26,121 nucleotides of DNA from an uncultured Oscillospiraceae bacterium (GTDB taxonomy: Bacteria; Bacillota; Clostridia; Oscillospirales; Ruminococcaceae). This document shows, in pieces, positions 13,208 through 20,874 of the stretch (positions are counted from its first letter, which is position 1; every line of letters begins with the position of its first letter). The notes under the pieces are model-generated. The model ran no database searches. It was given only the letters and a program-made list of their open reading frames with translations, and was not told where the DNA came from. A program made the position numbers and the translations under genes. Location: the NCBI GenBank assembly GCA_910583935.1, contig CAJTZM010000022.1:1-26121 (forward strand), written 5' to 3'.

Positions 13208-13645
13208 CTATTTTTTCCCTTTCATGAAATCGCGCCAGCTTCCCTGGGGCAGCTCAATTACCGGATTATCCGGCCCGCCCAGATCATCCGGGACATAATA
13301 GTACACATAAGCCTCCTCCATACCGCCGGTTTCCAGGTTTTCCACCGGGCAGAGGATCCGGACATATTCATTGCGGGTGTCCGCCGGACCATAATATCCT
13401 TCGATATCGTCCATCAGATCAATAACTGCGGCGAAATCCTTTAATTCCACCAGTTCGCCGTAAACCCAGCCGTCCCCTTCCTTAATGGCGGGGTAACCTC
13501 GGTTGGACATATGCCAAACCCGGCCGCGGGTCCGGGCAGGGACTATCGATACCTCCTGCCCGACCAACGCTTTGTCATAATTGTAAAAGCCCTTCATCAA
13601 CGTTCCGTAAACGAACATTTTCTTGGGTGCCGTCGGCTCTCTCAT
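13208..13645 (-). CDS. Gamma-glutamylcyclotransferase-like (GGCT/AIG2) protein
   Basis: GGCT enzymes release 5-oxoproline (pyroglutamate) from gamma-glutamyl compounds. The 145-residue product has the substrate-loop motif VYGTLMKG (residues 12-19) and the likely catalytic acid Glu82 in LMDDIEGYY, both standard for the fold; PQGSWRDFMKGKK ends the protein. Length is typical. The ATG (13645) shares one base with the pcp stop (TGATG) and has no clear ribosome site of its own, so translation is probably coupled. It is the last gene of the DUF969-DUF979-pcp operon. The actual substrate is not known: GGCT-fold proteins also include gamma-glutamylamine cyclotransferases and inactive relatives. Confidence 0.82.
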   Translation of the reverse strand: MREPTAPKKMFVYGTLMKGFYNYDKALVGQEVSIVPARTRGRVWHMSNRGYPAIKEGDGWVYGELVELKDFAAVIDLMDDIEGYYGPADTRNEYVRILCPVENLETGGMEEAYVYYYVPDDLGGPDNPVIELPQGSWRDFMKGKK

Positions 13646-14286
13646 CAGTGAATTTCGCCTCCCACGGCCCGGATATCCGTTTCATTTTTCACAATCGCCT
13701 CTACCGCCGCTTCCAGTGCTTCGGTGATATCCGCCAGCGCCATCGAGGGTGTATTGGGCTTGGCGACCACCTGATTGGTGATAAACGGCACGTGAATAAA
13801 GCCGCCGCGCACGCCGGGAAATTCTTTATGGATATAGTAGAGCACGCCGTACATCACATGATTGCAGACAAAGGTTCCCGCCGAATTGGAAAGAGAGGCC
13901 GGCAGTCCTTTGGCCTTAATCGCCTCGACCATCGCCTTCACCGGCAAGGTGGAAAAATAAGCGGGTGCACCGTCGGCAAAAATCGGCGTATCTACCGGCT
14001 GATTTCCCTCGTTATCCTTTATCCGCGCGTCGTCAACGTTGATGGCCACCCGCTCCGGCGTTACACCGAAGCGCCCGCCAGCCTGGCCGATGCTGAGCAC
14101 CACATCCGGCTTTTCCGCCTTCATCGTCTCATGAATTTTTTCCACTGACTTATGGAATACGGTGGGAATTTCCAGCTTGACAATCGAAGCGCCGGCAATT
14201 TCATCCTTCATCCGTTTAACCGCTTCCAGCGCCGGATTGACCGATTCGCCGCCAAAGGGATCAAAGCCTGTAATCAGAATTTTCAT
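13645..14286 (-). CDS. pcp: Pyroglutamyl-peptidase I
   Basis: This cytosolic cysteine peptidase (MEROPS C15) removes N-terminal pyroglutamate from peptides, releasing 5-oxoproline. The 213-residue product has MKILITGFDPFGGESVNPAL at the start and the full triad: Glu78 (GVTPERVAIN), Cys141 (NSAGTFVCNHVMYG) and His165 (GGFIHVPF). Length is normal. ATG 14286 follows AAAGGAG at six bases; the upstream frame to 14319 is not needed. It overlaps the GGCT-like gene by one base downstream and follows DUF979 by 83 bases, a gap that holds a hairpin. The context supports a dedicated pyroglutamate-handling operon. Confidence 0.96.
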   Translation of the reverse strand: MKILITGFDPFGGESVNPALEAVKRMKDEIAGASIVKLEIPTVFHKSVEKIHETMKAEKPDVVLSIGQAGGRFGVTPERVAINVDDARIKDNEGNQPVDTPIFADGAPAYFSTLPVKAMVEAIKAKGLPASLSNSAGTFVCNHVMYGVLYYIHKEFPGVRGGFIHVPFITNQVVAKPNTPSMALADITEALEAAVEAIVKNETDIRAVGGEIH

Positions 14287-14307
14287 GTGTTTCTCCTTTC
14301 TCCACAG

Positions 14308-14342
14308 CGATAACCGCACAGCCTAAAACCGCGCGGTTATCG
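14308..14342 (-). promoter_or_regulatory. 10-bp hairpin between the DUF979 gene and pcp
   Basis: CGATAACCGC (14308-14317) and GCGGTTATCG (14333-14342) are perfect complements with a 15-base loop. There is no T run, so it is not a standard terminator. It stands just before the pcp ribosome site and may set RNA processing, stability or relative expression. Confidence 0.55.
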
Positions 14343-14369
14343 AATGAATCAGACTGTATTGGGTGGGAA

Positions 14370-15323
14370 TTAAAACGCCCAAAAATACATCAGGAAAATA
14401 TGGATGATGAGCATCACTACAGCGGTCGGGGCCTGGGCCTTGATGATCGCGTATTTGCTCTTGGTCTCCAGCAAGGCGGCGGGCATAATGTTGAAGTTGG
14501 CCGCCATAGGGGTCAAGAGTGTGCCGCAGTATCCGGCAGTGAGGCCCAAAGCGCCGACAACCACCGGATTCGCGCCCTGCATAATCAAAAACGGAATGCC
14601 AATGCCCACGGTGATAACCGAAAACGCGGCGAAGCCGTTGCCCATAATCATGGTAAACAGCGCCATACCGATACAATAAACCGCTGTCGCGATAAAGCGG
14701 CTGCCGTCCGGAATGATGCTGGCCACGCCGCTGGAGATAACGTCTCCGACGCCGCAGGCGGTGAACAGAACGCCCAGCGCAGCCAGAAGCTGCGGCAGGA
14801 ACGCCACCGGTCCCATATTGTCCAGAAGACGGCTGCCCTCGGTTACAATGCTCTTGGCAGGGGCTTTGGTAATGGCAAATACTGCGATGGCGCCAAAGAT
14901 CGCCGAAACGCCGATGGCGTTATTGCCGGATACCAGTCCCAGCCAGGCGGCAACCACCGATACCAGCGCCAGCATCAAAGCGGGGATAAAGATTTTATAG
15001 CCGATGCGGTCCGCGTTGGCGCGGGTTTCCTCTTTAGTAGGAACGTCGTTTTTGGTCTGTACCACACCGCCGATAGCAGTAATCACGGCGCTGGCCACAA
15101 TCAATACACCCACAATCCAGGATGGAATATATTTGCCAATGATAAAGCAAACGCCCATAATCACCCAGAAAATTCCGGTGGTCAAATGCTTTGCCGTAGC
15201 GGTATCGCGAAACGCCTTTACGCCGGTGGCAACAAACGCCAGACCGATAATCGCAAAGAAAATCTCTGCCAAAATCGGATTATAAACCGCGCTGATTTCA
15301 GCGGGAACAAGCATTGGGATCAT
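14370..15323 (-). CDS. DUF979 membrane protein, putative 5-oxoproline transporter subunit
   Basis: The 317-residue product is an integral membrane protein with about ten hydrophobic segments (for example PILAEIFFAIIGLAFVATGV and FIATAVYCIGMALFTMIMGN) and the conserved stretches MGNGFAAFSVITVGIGIP and GYCGTLLTPMAANFNIMPAA. It matches DUF979, which is regularly found next to DUF969 and pcp; the pair is regarded as a 5-oxoproline transporter, an assignment based mainly on context as far as I know. GAGGAGG lies ten bases before ATG 15323. The DUF969 gene ends 30 bases upstream, so both are translated from one mRNA. Direction of transport is not known. Confidence 0.85.
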   Translation of the reverse strand: MIPMLVPAEISAVYNPILAEIFFAIIGLAFVATGVKAFRDTATAKHLTTGIFWVIMGVCFIIGKYIPSWIVGVLIVASAVITAIGGVVQTKNDVPTKEETRANADRIGYKIFIPALMLALVSVVAAWLGLVSGNNAIGVSAIFGAIAVFAITKAPAKSIVTEGSRLLDNMGPVAFLPQLLAALGVLFTACGVGDVISSGVASIIPDGSRFIATAVYCIGMALFTMIMGNGFAAFSVITVGIGIPFLIMQGANPVVVGALGLTAGYCGTLLTPMAANFNIMPAALLETKSKYAIIKAQAPTAVVMLIIHIFLMYFWAF

Positions 15324-15353
15324 ACTGAATACGCCTCCTCACAATTTTTCACT

Positions 15354-16055
15354 TTAGTTCGCGGCGGGAGTCTTCTTTGCGTAGCGAGCCACCAGGCGGC
15401 GGTCTACAAAGAAGTTCATCGCGATGCCGACTACCATGATCACAATCGCAATCGGCCAGGAAGCCATCGCGATTTGCAGCGCGTCCACCTCATAGCCCTG
15501 GGCGGTCAGCGTAGAGACGATCAAAAGGGTACCGGAAGCGCCCATAAAGCAGTTCTGCCCATAGAAGTTTCCGTAGTTTTCGGTTGCGGCTGCAGCGCCC
15601 TTGATTTCGTCCTCGCCCTTTTCGTCGATCTCGCCGAATTTGACGTAGGCAGCGCCTTCCGCCATCGGCAGGATAATCGGGCGGATAAACTGAACGTGGC
15701 CGCCTAAACGCAGCGAAAAGGCGGCGGACAGGGTGCGGATAATCAGCCAGACGGAAAGCAGGCCGCCGGTGGTGAGCTTGCTGAGCTTTTTAATAAAGTC
15801 CACCGCTTTGTCTTTGAGTCCGTAACGCTCACAAATGCCGATGATCCCAACGGTCAGACCGAACAGGGTCGCCGTTCGCTGCGAGATAAAAGACGATCCC
15901 AAGGTTTCAAAGATCTCCATGAAGGTCATGGTACCGTTCATCATCGCCACCAGGCCGGTGATAATCCCTGCGGCAACAACGGTAGCAATCGTGTCCCATT
16001 TGAGGATAAACCCTATCACAACAAACAGAACGCCTATGAGCTTAAATAGTTCCAT
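15354..16055 (-). CDS. DUF969 membrane protein, putative 5-oxoproline transporter subunit
   Basis: The 233-residue product has about six hydrophobic segments, with the family stretches RTLSAAFSLRLGGHVQFIRP and ENYGNFYGQNCFMGASGTLL. The polar re-entrant-looking GNFYGQN region is probably functional. It matches DUF969, the constant partner of DUF979. ATG 16055 has AAGGAGGAA upstream, and a sigma-A promoter lies at 16115-16143, so this is the first gene of the pyroglutamate operon. No ATP-binding subunit accompanies the pair, so transport would be secondary. Confidence 0.85.
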   Translation of the reverse strand: MELFKLIGVLFVVIGFILKWDTIATVVAAGIITGLVAMMNGTMTFMEIFETLGSSFISQRTATLFGLTVGIIGICERYGLKDKAVDFIKKLSKLTTGGLLSVWLIIRTLSAAFSLRLGGHVQFIRPIILPMAEGAAYVKFGEIDEKGEDEIKGAAAATENYGNFYGQNCFMGASGTLLIVSTLTAQGYEVDALQIAMASWPIAIVIMVVGIAMNFFVDRRLVARYAKKTPAAN

Positions 16056-16114
16056 ATCGGTTCCTCCTTTTTATACGCAAACCCCAAAACATTTTGCGCA
16101 TTACTATGCCCTTT

Positions 16115-16143
16115 ATTATATCGAATATTTAAATAGAATTCAA
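16115..16143 (-). promoter_or_regulatory. Sigma-A promoter of the pyroglutamate operon
   Basis: Minus strand: TTGAAT (16143-16138), 17-base spacer, TATAAT (16120-16115). It is 60 bases before the DUF969 start. Confidence 0.75.
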
Positions 16144-16239
16144 GATATTTGTTTATATTTTCTATACAATTTGTTCATTTTTTGTTCTTTCTGATTCTCT
16201 CCGCCGCCGGTAGGGCGATTTTCCAAACAGCTTCCTCCC

Positions 16240-16268
16240 TTGCAGGATCCCGGCAGGAAGGGTATAAT
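16240..16268 (+). promoter_or_regulatory. Sigma-A promoter of the pentapeptide repeat gene
   Basis: TTGCAG (16240-16245), 17-base spacer, TATAAT (16263-16268), 37 bases before the start codon. Confidence 0.75.
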
Positions 16269-16305
16269 CATCTTTGCCATATGATTTTCCAGGAGGCGGA
16301 CAGCC

Positions 16306-16941
16306 ATGCAGCTTATTTTTCCCGTTTTGCCGGATCAGCTTGCCAGCGGTCGGCTGGAGCAATCCTTTTTTCCCGATGCGGACGATATCCGCGGCATGCA
16401 GTTTTCCAGCCAGACCGTCCAGGGACTGGCGCTGCGGGGCTTTGACGTGGAGGGCTGTCGGTTTTCCGGTTGCCGCTTTGTCGGGTGCCGTCTGGAAGGC
16501 TTCCGCTTTCGGGACGTTCTGTTTGAATCCTGCGACCTTTGCAATGCGCAGCTGCCGGACAGCTCCTTTTACCGGGTTGCCTTTCGAAACTGCAAAATTT
16601 CCGGCGCGGCTTTTTCCGGCGCCTTGTTCCGGGATACGGCGTTTGTCCATACAATTTCGCCTTACGCTAATTTTTTGAACAGCCGCTGGAAAAACTGTCT
16701 GTGGCAATCCAGCGATTTTTCCGAAGCGTTTTTTGCCGAGGCCCGCTTTTCTTCTATGGCGCTGGAGGAATGCCGTCTGACCAAGGCGGACTTCTCCCGC
16801 GCCAGGCTGGACCCCGCGGATTTTCGGTCCAGCGATATCCGCGGCATCCGGTGGGACCCTTCTCAGCTGCGCGGCTCCACCATTTCCTATGAGCAGGCCG
16901 TTGAGTTGGCGCTGGCGGCGGGGATCCGGGTAGAATATTGA
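16306..16941 (+). CDS. Pentapeptide repeat protein, Qnr-like
   Basis: The 211-residue product is built almost wholly of A(D/N)LXX-type pentapeptides (GCRFSGCRFVGCRLEGFRF, NCKISGAAFSGALF, KADFSRARLDPADF), which form a right-handed quadrilateral beta-helix that can imitate DNA. It resembles Qnr proteins in length (about 215), in the split of the repeat helix by a short non-repeat loop (around HTISPYANF) and in the tail SSDIRGIRWDPSQLRGSTIS then YEQAVELALAAGIRVEY, which parallels the Qnr end DIRGV...L-Y-A--L---GI. Qnr proteins bind DNA gyrase/topoisomerase IV and reduce quinolone action; Gram-positive chromosomal relatives exist. Resistance here is not shown. AGGAGG and its own promoter precede it; a terminator follows. 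Confidence 0.78.
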   Translation: MQLIFPVLPDQLASGRLEQSFFPDADDIRGMQFSSQTVQGLALRGFDVEGCRFSGCRFVGCRLEGFRFRDVLFESCDLCNAQLPDSSFYRVAFRNCKISGAAFSGALFRDTAFVHTISPYANFLNSRWKNCLWQSSDFSEAFFAEARFSSMALEECRLTKADFSRARLDPADFRSSDIRGIRWDPSQLRGSTISYEQAVELALAAGIRVEY

Positions 16942-16981
16942 GCGTTCAGAAGGCTTTTCTTACAAAAACCAATACATAATC

Positions 16982-17028
16982 AAAAATAGAGCGGAGAACT
17001 GACATTTTCGGTTCCCTGCTCTATTTTT
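16982..17028 (+). terminator. Intrinsic terminator of the pentapeptide repeat gene
   Basis: AAAAATAGAGC (16982-16992) pairs with GCTCTATTTTT (17018-17028), with an inner GAAC/GTTC pairing; the T run follows. Confidence 0.8.
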
Positions 17029-17139
17029 ATCGGTTCGTTTCATTTTTTCAAATTTTCTGTGCAATCCAGCAAAAATATGCTTTAAAATCCAAATATTTTA
17101 TTCAAAAGCGATGAAAACAAAAAATTTATGGACTTTCCC

Positions 17140-17168
17140 TTAACATCATTGCATCATTATGCTACTAT
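17140..17168 (+). promoter_or_regulatory. Promoter of the amino acid ABC importer operon
   Basis: TTAACA (17140-17145), 17-base spacer, TACTAT (17163-17168) with a TGC extension, 47 bases before the first gene. Confidence 0.55.
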
Positions 17169-17214
17169 AGTAAAGTAATATTGTATTAAATAATTAAATC
17201 GGAGGTTTCTTCTA

Positions 17215-18069
17215 ATGAAAAAGCTGTTTTCCTTTCTGTTCGTATTTTCCCTGTTCCTCACCCTCGCCGGATGCGGCGGCCAGCCCAGCCCTGACACTTC
17301 TGTGAGCGGTTCCTCTGATGGCAATGCTTCCGGCGCCGGCTCCCAAACGGTCAATAACAGCGATCTGGCGTATATCCAGGACAAGGGTACCTTAATCATC
17401 GGCATTACAGAATTTGAGCCGATGGACTATCAGGACGAAAATGGTCAATGGATCGGCTTTGACGCCGACATGGCCAAGGCCTTTGCAAAAAGCCTGGGCG
17501 TTGAGCCGAAATTCCAGCTGATCGCGGACTGGGACAGCAAAGTGATGGAACTGGAAAGCAAAACCGTGGATGTGGTGTGGAACGGTATGACCCTTACCGA
17601 AGAGGTACTGGCCTCCATGTCCTGCTCCAACCCCTACTATTATAATGCGCAGGTGGTGGTCGCCGCCGCCGACAAGGCCGAGCTGTATCAAACCGAAGAG
17701 AGTCTTGCCAGCCTGCGGTTCGCAGTGGAAAACGGTTCAGCCGGCCAGGCGGTCGCAGAGGAAAAAAGCTTTGAAGTCACCCCGGTACAGGATCAGGCCA
17801 CCGCACTGCTGGAGGTAGCTTCCGGCAACGCCGACGCCGCCATTATCGACTACCTGATGGCCCGAGCCATGACCGGAGAGGGCACAAGCTACGCCGAGCT
17901 TGCCTGCACGATCCGTCTCTGCGAGGAGCAGTACGGTGTAGGCTTCCGCAAGGGCTCCGATCTGACCGGACTGCTCAACCATTTCTTTGTGGAGCAGTAC
18001 GCCGCCGGCGAGATGCAGAAGCTGGCCGAGACTTATGACATTGCCGACAGCCTCATGGAGCAAAAGTAA
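17215..18069 (+). CDS. Polar amino acid ABC transporter, substrate-binding lipoprotein
   Basis: This 284-residue protein captures an amino acid outside the membrane and hands it to the permease. It has lipobox TLAGC (Cys20), a Ser/Gly linker, then a family 3 binding fold: GTLIIGITEFEPMDYQDENG, IGFDADMAKAFAKSLG, VDVVWNGMTLTEEV, FAVENGSAGQAVAE and GNADAAIIDYLMARAM. These are the usual positions for gripping the alpha-amino and carboxyl groups. The side-chain pocket is not readable with confidence, so the substrate is left open; the acidic Asp of IIDYL is common in the family. GGAGG precedes ATG 17215, and the permease and ATPase genes follow in one operon. Confidence 0.92.
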   Translation: MKKLFSFLFVFSLFLTLAGCGGQPSPDTSVSGSSDGNASGAGSQTVNNSDLAYIQDKGTLIIGITEFEPMDYQDENGQWIGFDADMAKAFAKSLGVEPKFQLIADWDSKVMELESKTVDVVWNGMTLTEEVLASMSCSNPYYYNAQVVVAAADKAELYQTEESLASLRFAVENGSAGQAVAEEKSFEVTPVQDQATALLEVASGNADAAIIDYLMARAMTGEGTSYAELACTIRLCEEQYGVGFRKGSDLTGLLNHFFVEQYAAGEMQKLAETYDIADSLMEQK

Positions 18070-18110
18070 CGGCCTTTTTGCCATCACCTGTCAAAAGGGG
18101 GATCCATCTT

Positions 18111-18782
18111 ATGTTTCTGACCGTCGTCAAGGCCCTGAACGAAGGGTTTGTGCCAACCTTAAAGCTGTTCGCCGTTACCCTGGCGGGGGCGCTGCCCTTG
18201 GGACTGCTTGTCGCTTTCGGCTCCATGAGCCGCTTAGCGCCGCTTAAATGGCTGACCCGAACGGTTGTGTGGATCATTCGCGGTACGCCCTTAATGCTTC
18301 AGCTGATGCTTTTATTTTACGTGCCGGGAATGGTGCTGAAGAGCGGAAGTCCCTGGCCAGGCGGAGAGACCGGCCGCTTCTGGGCCGCCTCCATCGCCTT
18401 TATCATCAATTATTCCTGTTACTTTTCCGAGATCTACCGGGGCGGCATTCAGGGGGTCCCGGCAGGACAGCAGGAGGCCGGCATGGTATTGGGCCTGAGC
18501 AAAAGCCAGATTTTTTTCCGCGTCACCCTTCTGCAGATGCTCAAGCGTATCGTCCCTCCTATGTCCAATGAGATCATCACGCTGGTGAAGGACACCTCAA
18601 TCGCCCGGGTCATCTCTTTGCAGGAGATCATCTGGGCGGGCTACGCCTTCATGAAGGGCTCCCACGGATATAAGGGGCTGATCTGGCCCTTGTTTTTCAC
18701 CGGCGTCTACTATCTGGCGTTTAACGGCCTGCTCACCCTTTTATTCGGCTGGATCGAACAAAAGCTCAACTATTTTCGGTAA
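18111..18782 (+). CDS. Polar amino acid ABC transporter, permease
   Basis: The 223-residue product has about five transmembrane segments of the HisM/GlnP (PAAT) type: TLKLFAVTLAGALPLGLLVA, VVWIIRGTPLMLQLMLLFYV (the RGTPLMLQL motif is diagnostic) and the EAA loop SEIYRGGIQGVPAGQQEAGM. As the only permease it should act as a homodimer. ATG 18111 is preferred because AAAGGGGGA lies eight bases upstream; the frame upstream to 18078 has no ribosome site. It begins 41 bases after the binding protein and ends 13 bases before the ATPase. Confidence 0.93.
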   Translation: MFLTVVKALNEGFVPTLKLFAVTLAGALPLGLLVAFGSMSRLAPLKWLTRTVVWIIRGTPLMLQLMLLFYVPGMVLKSGSPWPGGETGRFWAASIAFIINYSCYFSEIYRGGIQGVPAGQQEAGMVLGLSKSQIFFRVTLLQMLKRIVPPMSNEIITLVKDTSIARVISLQEIIWAGYAFMKGSHGYKGLIWPLFFTGVYYLAFNGLLTLLFGWIEQKLNYFR

Positions 18783-18795
18783 GGAGGCGGCGGAC

Positions 18796-19575
18796 ATGTC
18801 TATTTTAGAGGTACGGAACCTGAAAAAACAATTTGGCTCCACCAGTGTTTTACAGGACATCAGCTTTTCCCTGGAGCAGGGGCAGATACTCGCAGTCATC
18901 GGCTCCTCCGGCAGCGGAAAGAGCACCCTGCTGCGCTGCCTCAATTCTTTGGAAACGCCCGACCAGGGGATGATCCGGGTCAAGGGAGAAACCCTGTTCG
19001 ACGCGGACGATCCTGCCGCCCGGAGGGAGAAAGAAGTGCGCCAAAAACGGCGGCACTTTGGGCTGGTGTTCCAATCCTTCAACCTGTTTCCCCAGTACAC
19101 AGCTTTAAAGAATATTACGCTGGGCTGCGAGCTACTGGCCAAAAAACAGCCGGGCTTTCGAAAAAACAGGGCGAAAATATTCCAAGAAATCCGGTCCGAC
19201 GCGCAGGAGCTGCTGGCCCAGATGGGGCTTGGCGATCGGGCGGAATACTATCCCCATCAGCTGTCCGGCGGGCAGCAGCAGCGGGTGGCCATCGCCCGGG
19301 CACTGGCGCTTCGTCCGGACATTCTTTGCTTTGACGAGCCCACCTCCGCTTTAGACCCGGAGCTGACTACAGAGGTACTGAAGGTCATCCGGACGCTGGC
19401 AAAGCAAAGGATCACCATGGTCATCGTTACCCATGAGATGGCCTTTGCCCGGGATGTAGCCGACCAGATCATCTTTATGGACCAAGGGTCTATTGTGGAA
19501 CAGGGCGGCGCCCGGCAGGTCATCGAATATCCAAAGGAGGAGCGGACCAGGCAGTTTCTCTCCCGATACGCGTAA
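18796..19575 (+). CDS. Polar amino acid ABC transporter, ATP-binding protein
   Basis: The 259-residue ATPase powers the importer. Walker A GSSGSGKST (36-44), Q-loop VFQSFNLFPQYTAL, signature LSGGQQQRVAIARAL, Walker B ILCFDEPTSALDPEL and H-loop VTHEMAFAR are all intact. The FNLFP after the Q-loop Gln is typical of GlnQ/HisP-like amino acid transporters. A somewhat longer insert than usual (ELLAKKQPGFRKNRAKIFQE) precedes the signature. AAGGAGG lies eight bases before ATG 18796. It is the last gene of the operon, followed by a strong terminator. Confidence 0.95.
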   Translation: MSILEVRNLKKQFGSTSVLQDISFSLEQGQILAVIGSSGSGKSTLLRCLNSLETPDQGMIRVKGETLFDADDPAARREKEVRQKRRHFGLVFQSFNLFPQYTALKNITLGCELLAKKQPGFRKNRAKIFQEIRSDAQELLAQMGLGDRAEYYPHQLSGGQQQRVAIARALALRPDILCFDEPTSALDPELTTEVLKVIRTLAKQRITMVIVTHEMAFARDVADQIIFMDQGSIVEQGGARQVIEYPKEERTRQFLSRYA

Positions 19576-19593
19576 ACAACGCCGCAAAAAGCG

Positions 19594-19634
19594 AAGGACA
19601 AGGCAAACCGAATGAGGTTTGCCTTGTCCTTTTT
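19594..19634 (+). terminator. Terminator of the ABC importer operon
   Basis: AAGGACAAGGCAAACC (19594-19609), loop GAATGA, GGTTTGCCTTGTCCTT (19616-19631), then more T. Perfect 16-bp stem; it may also serve the minus-strand acetyltransferase gene ending at 19694. Confidence 0.92.
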
Positions 19635-19693
19635 CCCTTTTATAACCCGCCAGAAGCCTTTTTGAAAAACGCCTATAAAAAAGCGAGGGATGG

Positions 19694-20203
19694 CTACAGC
19701 TCTCGGCGATACTGTAAAAAGCAATGCGGGCAGCCGTCCTTACCCGACACCTGAACCTCCGAGGAAACCAGCGAGAAGCCCAAAGATTTTGCCAGATGGT
19801 TCGAGGCGCTGTTTTCCTCCCTCGCCATGTAGAGAAATTCCTTTGCGCCGAATGTTTCCTTGCAATATTCCATCAGACCCTGAAGAATCTGCTTGCCAAA
19901 CCCTTTTCGCACATAATCCGGCCCCAAACAAATCCCGGTCTCTTGATAGACGCAGGGTCCGACCCTTTCTACGCCGGCAAACCCGATTGCTCTGCCGCTG
20001 GCCTTTTCATAAACCAGATAGGTATCGTGCTCTTTTTGAAACGCGATGGTTTTCATCATCCGGATTTTGGCCTCCTCTTCACCTGTTGTAAGGCTCCAGG
20101 CCATATATTCCGCGCTTTCCGGCCGCGACCAAACGTTATGATACATCGCTTCCCAGTCCGAAAACCTTGCCTTGTCAAGAAACAGATTCTCGGTTTCAAT
20201 CAT
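19694..20203 (-). CDS. GNAT acetyltransferase (RimJ/RimL-like)
   Basis: The 169-residue product has the GNAT layout used by ribosomal-protein and small-molecule acetyltransferases: ETENLFLDKARFSDWEAMYH at the start, GRAIGFAGVERVG in strand beta 4, the acetyl-CoA loop LGPDYVRKGFGKQILQGLM (a variant of R/Q-x-x-G-x-G/A) and NSASNHLAKSLGFSLVSSE. Acetyl acceptor unknown. The GGGAGGG and AAAGGA sequences before ATG 20203 give the ribosome site. It follows the Nudix gene on the same strand with a 55-base gap, so they are probably one transcript from the promoter at 20811-20839. No shared pathway is obvious. Confidence 0.87.
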   Translation of the reverse strand: MIETENLFLDKARFSDWEAMYHNVWSRPESAEYMAWSLTTGEEEAKIRMMKTIAFQKEHDTYLVYEKASGRAIGFAGVERVGPCVYQETGICLGPDYVRKGFGKQILQGLMEYCKETFGAKEFLYMAREENSASNHLAKSLGFSLVSSEVQVSGKDGCPHCFLQYRREL

Positions 20204-20258
20204 TTTCCTTTATCCCTCCCGCCGGTGCCGGACTTTCCCAGTCCCATTTTTTATGCGG

Positions 20259-20747
20259 TTACTTTTTCCTCTGGTCGGTGACGATATGAACAATCCCCGG
20301 ATGCTCCCCGGCAAAATACTCCTTTAGAAAACTGGGGAACGCCTTATACCGGTCCAGTTCCCGGATGGGAATCCAGTGCATCTGCTCCCGCACGCCATTT
20401 ACATAGCTGTTGCTGCAAAGCTCTTTGGTGCCTCTGGGCTTCATCAAAAAATACAGGGAGATTTCGTGGCAGTCCAGTCCCTTTAGGGTTCCGGTATTGT
20501 CGTTAAAGAAATTTTCGTGAATCACTGCGAGCCGGTCGATTTCATAACGCACGCCCGTCTCCTCATACACCTCGCGTCTTACCGCATCCTCCGCCGTCTC
20601 CCCCAGATGAACGCCGCCGCCGATGGAATAGTAATAATCCTCCCGCTCGTTTCCCGCGAACAGCATACAGCCGTCCTCTACAATAATCGCGCCGGCCCGA
20701 TACCGAAACCAGCGGTTTTCCTTGGTAAATCCACAGTCAAAGGCCAT
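20259..20747 (-). CDS. Nudix hydrolase
   Basis: Nudix enzymes hydrolyse nucleoside diphosphates linked to another group. The 162-residue product has an exact Nudix box GGVHLGETAEDAVRREVYEE-TGV (within residues 44-66, matching Gx5Ex7REUxEExGU). The substrate is not readable. An aromatic start (NRWFRYRAGAIIVEDG) and a C-terminal helix (LKEYFAGEHPGIVHIV) flank the fold. ATG 20747 is chosen from GGAGG eight bases upstream; the TTG at 20762 lies at that ribosome site and is rejected. A TTGCCA-N17-TAAAAT promoter is upstream, and the GNAT gene follows. Confidence 0.9.
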   Translation of the reverse strand: MAFDCGFTKENRWFRYRAGAIIVEDGCMLFAGNEREDYYYSIGGGVHLGETAEDAVRREVYEETGVRYEIDRLAVIHENFFNDNTGTLKGLDCHEISLYFLMKPRGTKELCSNSYVNGVREQMHWIPIRELDRYKAFPSFLKEYFAGEHPGIVHIVTDQRKK

Positions 20748-20810
20748 TTTTCTTTCCTCCAAACGATTTGACTTTTTTCTTCATCTGCCGGCAGAAAGAG
20801 GGCGACTTTC

Positions 20811-20839
20811 ATTTTACACAATTCTTTTTTGGTTGGCAA
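20811..20839 (-). promoter_or_regulatory. Promoter of the Nudix-GNAT pair
   Basis: Minus strand: TTGCCA (20839-20834), 17-base spacer, TAAAAT (20816-20811), about 60 bases before the Nudix start. Confidence 0.6.
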
Positions 20840-20874
20840 GCGGTGAAACCCGCTTTTCTTTGGCCTGGTTTTGC

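Noticed and set aside
13104..13298. 64-codon plus-strand frame between MFS and the pyroglutamate operon
   Set aside because: It runs through the terminator at 13170-13198 and into the antisense of the GGCT-like gene, with no proper ribosome site.
14400..15707. 435-codon open frame on the plus strand
   Set aside because: It is antisense to DUF979 and DUF969, whose families are clear. The product is a low-complexity His/Gly/Gln-rich translation with no ribosome site.
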